Source: JAWCLZ01 sp037443105 (GTDB taxonomy: Archaea; Halobacteriota; JAWCLZ01). Taken from it: 26,361 bases of DNA. Below, piece by piece: positions 23,265 through 26,361 of the stretch. Within the stretch, counting starts at the first letter, position 1, and each line of letters starts with the position of its first letter. Under the pieces are notes generated by a model. It saw nothing but the letters and a program-made list of their open reading frames with translations, was not told the origin of the DNA and did not search any database. The stretch lies in the NCBI GenBank assembly GCA_037443105.1, contig JBBIOZ010000014.1, forward strand, positions 1 through 26,361, in the 5' to 3' direction. The position numbers and the translations under genes were made by a program.

Positions 23265-24138
23265 TCGCGGTATAGCAATCCAGCAGATTTTGCTCGCTTG
23301 GCGGCATCTCAACTTCATGGATGGCTTGCTCTATCTCTTGAAATCTCTCTCTAACGGTGGTGTTGAGCTGGTTCAGGATCTCAGTTTTTTTATCCACAAA
23401 GGTATTCTCTATTTTATCTCTCTCCTTATAATTGGGTGGGAGAACCACTGCAAATGCTAGATCGATGGCAACTTCAAATGAGGCTAAGGGATCGCGATAT
23501 TTCTCCCTACCGCATGCTTTAACATTTTCATATATCCTTTCGAGCTTTCTTTCTCTAATTGAGAGCACATAGTTGGAGAAGCCTTTTTCTATAGCTATGT
23601 AGCTTGCTGATAAATCTCCCAAGTAGTGCCTTATCTTTTCAGCGAAGGTTCTATCAATATGGGTTCTAACAAATAACTCTTTAGCTCTACCGGCAGCGCT
23701 GAATTCAGCTTGAAAATAGCTTCTTCTATAAGCTTCATAGTGCAATAACTCCTCGAAGAAAGTTTCCTCGCATCCATCAAGTTCTATATTAATTGCGATC
23801 TGCGATTTCTCCCCACTTCTGCCAGGGCGGAAGCATCCATGGATATGTGATGCAAACTCAGCTGCATATCGCTCTTGAAGTACTTCTATCTTCCTGCGCG
23901 CTTCATCGTCCACTCTTAGTTTAATCAGCTCGAGGGCTTGCCAGAATCTGAGGCGCGAGAGGTCTTCTTTGATGTATTTTTTAAATTCCTCTTTATCTAA
24001 AAGATTCACCACTAGCGGGCGATCTTCGGTGGGCTTAATCCGCTCTAGATATCTTTCCACTGTTTTGAAAAATTCCTCACTAGGCAAAGTTCCAGAGAAT
24101 TCAACAGCGCCAAGCCTTCTGCTCCCTTTCAGCTTCAT
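23230..24138 (-). CDS. Hypothetical protein, 302 aa
   Basis: Not recognised. Soluble, mostly helical, charged, with three regions: an N-terminal alpha/beta part (RPLVVNLLDKEEFKKYI), a central part with INIELDGCEETFFEELLHYEAYRR, and a helical C terminus. EELLHYE has acidic and His residues on one helix and recalls metal-site helices, but it is not an HExxH. No membrane span or signal. The gene is complete, has its own start upstream of 24138, and converges on the UDG gene with a 35-bp overlap. It faces FdhD across a 91-bp divergent region. Confidence 0.65.
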   Translation of the reverse strand: MKLKGSRRLGAVEFSGTLPSEEFFKTVERYLERIKPTEDRPLVVNLLDKEEFKKYIKEDLSRLRFWQALELIKLRVDDEARRKIEVLQERYAAEFASHIHGCFRPGRSGEKSQIAINIELDGCEETFFEELLHYEAYRRSYFQAEFSAAGRAKELFVRTHIDRTFAEKIRHYLGDLSASYIAIEKGFSNYVLSIRERKLERIYENVKACGREKYRDPLASFEVAIDLAFAVVLPPNYKERDKIENTFVDKKTEILNQLNTTVRERFQEIEQAIHEVEMPPSEQNLLDCYTAIMSIYHSLPLT

Positions 24139-24194
24139 CTTTTTATTTTACAACTTAATCAATGTTTTCGAATTTATAATATTTTCTCCGCTAG

Positions 24195-24203
24195 CCTTAT
24201 ATG
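24195..24203 (+). promoter_or_regulatory. TATA box of fdhD
   Basis: CCTTATATG ends 27 bp before the ATG at 24230, consistent with a leaderless transcript for fdhD and moeA. Confidence 0.55.
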
Positions 24204-24229
24204 CAAAATGCTTGCTAATTTATTCAAAG

Positions 24230-24997
24230 ATGGGTTTAAAAAAGGTTAAGAGATTCGAAGCAGTAAAGCTTAATGCAGCCCTCAAGTCAAGCAGGATCTT
24301 GAGCAGCACCGCTGTTGAAGCTTCGGTCGCACTTTATGTGAATGGAATTCTCATTGCCTCAATAATGGCTACACCTGATATGATAAAAGAGCTAGCTATT
24401 GGATATCTGATCTGCGAGGGAGTGGTTTCAAAGCTAGAGGAAATTGATGATGTTGAAATCGATCAAGAAAAACTAGAGGTGCATGCTAAACTTAAAGATG
24501 ATGAGCATTTTCAAATCTGGAATGAATTGAGATCCTCAGGCTGCATAGGAGTTGCCTGGGATCGGGATGAAGCGGTTAAGGTTTGTTCAAATTTGAAATT
24601 AAAAGCAAGTGTAATTCGCAATAGCTTGAAATACCTCGAGAACGAAGTTTACAGTGAAACTAGAGGGGTGCATTCAGCGAGCTTGATAGATGTGAATGGC
24701 CGCTTGATTGCTAAAGCTATCGATGTAGGCCGGCATAATGCTGTGGATAAAGTAGTTGGCAAAGCAATGCTTGAGAAAAGAGAACTTTCACAACTTTTCT
24801 TGCTCTCAACAGGCAGGCAGTCAGCTGGGATGGTTATGAAAGCTGCGAGAGCAGGAATTCCTTTGATTGTTACCAAAGCAGCTCCATTGAGTTCAGGTGT
24901 CGAAGCTGCCGAGAAAACAGGTGTTTGCTTGATAGCTTTTGCAGATGAGGATGGCATGGTTGTCTATTCACATTTAGATAGAATCGAAAGGGACTAA
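24230..24997 (+). CDS. fdhD: FdhD sulfurtransferase (formate dehydrogenase accessory)
   Basis: Carries sulfur to the molybdo/tungsto-bis-PGD cofactor of formate-dehydrogenase-type enzymes. Family markers: IKELAIGYLICEGVV, TRGVHSASLIDVNG, DVGRHNAVDKVVG, STGRQSAGMVMKAARAGIP and TKAAPLSSGVEAAEKTG. The sulfur-carrying loop reads RSSGCIGVAW, with one Cys where E. coli FdhD has a CxxC; the second Cys is therefore absent. I start at ATG 24230: the longer frame upstream runs through the divergent promoter and opposite gene. 255 residues. moeA follows 2 bp after the stop, giving a Mo/W-cofactor operon. Confidence 0.92.
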   Translation: MGLKKVKRFEAVKLNAALKSSRILSSTAVEASVALYVNGILIASIMATPDMIKELAIGYLICEGVVSKLEEIDDVEIDQEKLEVHAKLKDDEHFQIWNELRSSGCIGVAWDRDEAVKVCSNLKLKASVIRNSLKYLENEVYSETRGVHSASLIDVNGRLIAKAIDVGRHNAVDKVVGKAMLEKRELSQLFLLSTGRQSAGMVMKAARAGIPLIVTKAAPLSSGVEAAEKTGVCLIAFADEDGMVVYSHLDRIERD

Positions 24998-24999
24998 TT

Positions 25000-26361
25000 A
25001 TGGCTGCGAGGAGAAAGGAGTTTCACACTCTTGCATCGCTCGAGGAAGCAATCCAAGCTGTGGCAAGCTTTAAAAGCGAGGCAAAGGTGGAAGAAATACC
25101 ATTAGAGGCTTTGGCAGGTAGAGTTTTAGCCGAGGATGTTTTCTCCAGTATCGATGTACCAGCATTTGATAGAGCAGCTATGGATGGATATGCGGTTAAA
25201 GCTGAGGATACATTTGAAGCTCGAGAGGATAGACCTGTGAAGCTTGCTTTGATAGGGAGAATAAGTGCTGGTGAATTACCTAAAGTGGAAGTGAAACGCG
25301 GTAGTGCAGTTGAAATTTCCACAGGTGCCGTTATCCCAAGAGGAGCCAATGCTGTAGTAATGGTGGAATATACCATAGCTAGGAGAAGCGCGGTGCTGGT
25401 TAAAAAAGCAGTTTCTCTATTTGAAAACATCACGAGTGCTGGCAGCGATATCATGAGTGGTGAACTTGTACTGAGAAAGAATACCAAGCTTGGAAGCAGG
25501 GAAATTGGGATTTTAGCTGCAGTTGGTGTAACTAAAGCCAAAGTTTATAAACCGCCTGTGGCTGGGATAATTTCCACTGGAAATGAGCTCATTTCACCGG
25601 GAGAGAAGCTGGAGCTGGGCAAAATTTATGATGCAAATTCCTATGCCATTGGAGCTGCGGTGCAGGAATGCGGCGGTTTACCTAGATATTTTGGAATTGC
25701 TGGGGATGAGCCTGAAGAGATTAGAAAAGCACTCGATAGAGCTTCGCGGGAGTGTGATATTATTCTTGCGAGTGGTAGCACTTCTGCTGGCGCTGGAGAT
25801 GTGATGTATAAAATCATCGAAAGGGATGGCGAAATTTTAATCCACGGAATCAATATAAAACCAGGCAAGCCCACCATAATTGGAATATACAGAGGCAAAC
25901 CATTTTTCGGCCTTCCCGGGTACCCTGCTTCCTGTTTAACCATATTCGATCTCCTCGCTGCTCCTTTGATCAAAAAAATGGCTGGAATCTCTGAGTCTAG
26001 AAAAGCAAGTGTAAAGGCAAAACTCGCGGTTGAGGTGAAGTCAAATTATAGACGAAGATTTGTTCCAGTCAGCGTAGTGAGAGACCTTGCCTATCCGGTT
26101 GATAAAGGATCAGGTGCAATTACCTCACTTTCAGAAGCAGATGGATATATCGAAATCCCTGAGGATATGGAATATCTAGCGCCTGGCGAAGAAGTTGAAG
26201 TTAAACTCTTCGGCACTGCTTCACCCCCTGATCTGCTTTTCATAGGCAGTCACTGCATTGGCGTGGATATTTTATCAAAGCTGCTGAGGGAAAAGGGAGT
26301 TGCAATGAGGATTATAAACACAGGTTCAACCGGCGGTTTTACCTCGATTAGAAAGCATATC
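25000..26361 (+). CDS. moeA: MoeA molybdopterin molybdotransferase with PBP-like C-terminal domain, 3' truncated
   Basis: Inserts molybdate (or tungstate) into adenylylated molybdopterin. Translating from ATG 25000 gives an open frame of 454 codons to the window end. MoeA motifs: PAFDRAAMDGYAV, STGAVIPRGANAVVMVE, GIISTGNELISPGE, YDANSYAIGAAVQ, LASGSTSAGAGDVMYK and PFFGLPGYPASCLTIFD. From about residue 408 a new domain starts (PPDLLFIGSHCIGVDILSKL), matching the periplasmic-binding-like domain fused to MoeA in many archaea and some bacteria, thought to sense or bind the oxyanion; its end is outside the window. The Asp of the GADAVV-type motif is Asn here, a variable position. Confidence 0.95.
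   Translation, partial: MAARRKEFHTLASLEEAIQAVASFKSEAKVEEIPLEALAGRVLAEDVFSSIDVPAFDRAAMDGYAVKAEDTFEAREDRPVKLALIGRISAGELPKVEVKRGSAVEISTGAVIPRGANAVVMVEYTIARRSAVLVKKAVSLFENITSAGSDIMSGELVLRKNTKLGSREIGILAAVGVTKAKVYKPPVAGIISTGNELISPGEKLELGKIYDANSYAIGAAVQECGGLPRYFGIAGDEPEEIRKALDRASRECDIILASGSTSAGAGDVMYKIIERDGEILIHGINIKPGKPTIIGIYRGKPFFGLPGYPASCLTIFDLLAAPLIKKMAGISESRKASVKAKLAVEVKSNYRRRFVPVSVVRDLAYPVDKGSGAITSLSEADGYIEIPEDMEYLAPGEEVEVKLFGTASPPDLLFIGSHCIGVDILSKLLREKGVAMRIINTGSTGGFTSIRKHI

Noticed and set aside
25023..25541. Minus-strand 172-codon frame rich in Ser, Ala and Thr
   Set aside because: Shadow of moeA, which is open on the plus strand from 25000 to the window end with all family motifs.

Overview
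The window looks like a scaffold from an uncultivated archaeon of the Euryarchaeota. The evidence is prefoldin beta, a KEOPS Pcc1 subunit, a Brix/Imp4-type protein, the wybutosine enzyme TYW1, translin, a family-4 uracil-DNA glycosylase, FilR1-type (DUF1724) regulators, TATA boxes placed for leaderless transcripts, and a tRNA-Trp whose intron is itself a box C/D guide RNA. FilR1 regulators, a UbiA enzyme and Mo/Ni-enzyme maturation genes fit a methanogen- or ANME-like lineage (Methanomicrobia/Syntrophoarchaeia), but that placement is inference. A run of exactly 100 N (21527-21626) shows this is a scaffolded assembly.

Layout. 1-3110 (+): an NAD-salvage pair (5'-truncated nicotinamidase, nicotinate phosphoribosyltransferase), then TYW1 and a frameshifted translin gene. 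3088-3961 (-): decayed remnant of a UbiB/ABC1 kinase. 4042-9795 (-): a tight run of eleven genes, transcribed as DUF89, Brix, Pcc1, prefoldin beta, DUF3194, DHH phosphoesterase, an unknown 117-aa protein, an archaemetzincin-like protein lacking its catalytic glutamate, a 38-residue zinc-finger protein, a 187-aa protein with an AN1-like finger, and a LOG/TIGR00725-type protein. This is part of the archaeal RNA-processing/proteostasis superoperon with unusual zinc proteins at its distal end. 9908-11667 (+): a coiled-coil protein, a GT4 glycosyltransferase and a small Cys protein. 11645-13046 (-): UbiA prenyltransferase and a DUF488 protein.

13173-15299 (+): two tandem FilR1-type regulators followed by a stand-alone response-regulator receiver. 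The regulators share a 379-bp segment that is identical in DNA sequence and encodes the whole DNA-binding half, then diverge abruptly in the sensor half. 15397-19320 (+): HypE, a TIGR03663/Agl23-like membrane protein and a flavin oxidoreductase. 19474-20148: a small basic protein, a T-rich terminator and a stretch with degenerate coding remnants. 20149-20787 (-): MBL-fold hydrolase. 20870-21064 (+): tRNA-Trp(CCA) with a 121-nt intron whose boxes and guides predict 2'-O-methylation of C34 and C39 of its own precursor. 21179-21907 (-): coiled-coil protein with a 74-residue tandem repeat broken by the assembly gap. 21962-24138: ERCC4 nuclease, family-4 UDG and an unknown 302-aa protein. 24230-26361 (+): FdhD and a MoeA fused to a periplasmic-binding-like domain that runs off the window.

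The observations most worth following are the constant-head/variable-tail regulator pair with a nearby palindrome, the self-guiding tRNA-Trp intron, the catalytically altered archaemetzincin beside two AN1-like fingers, and the collapsed 222-bp tandem repeat.
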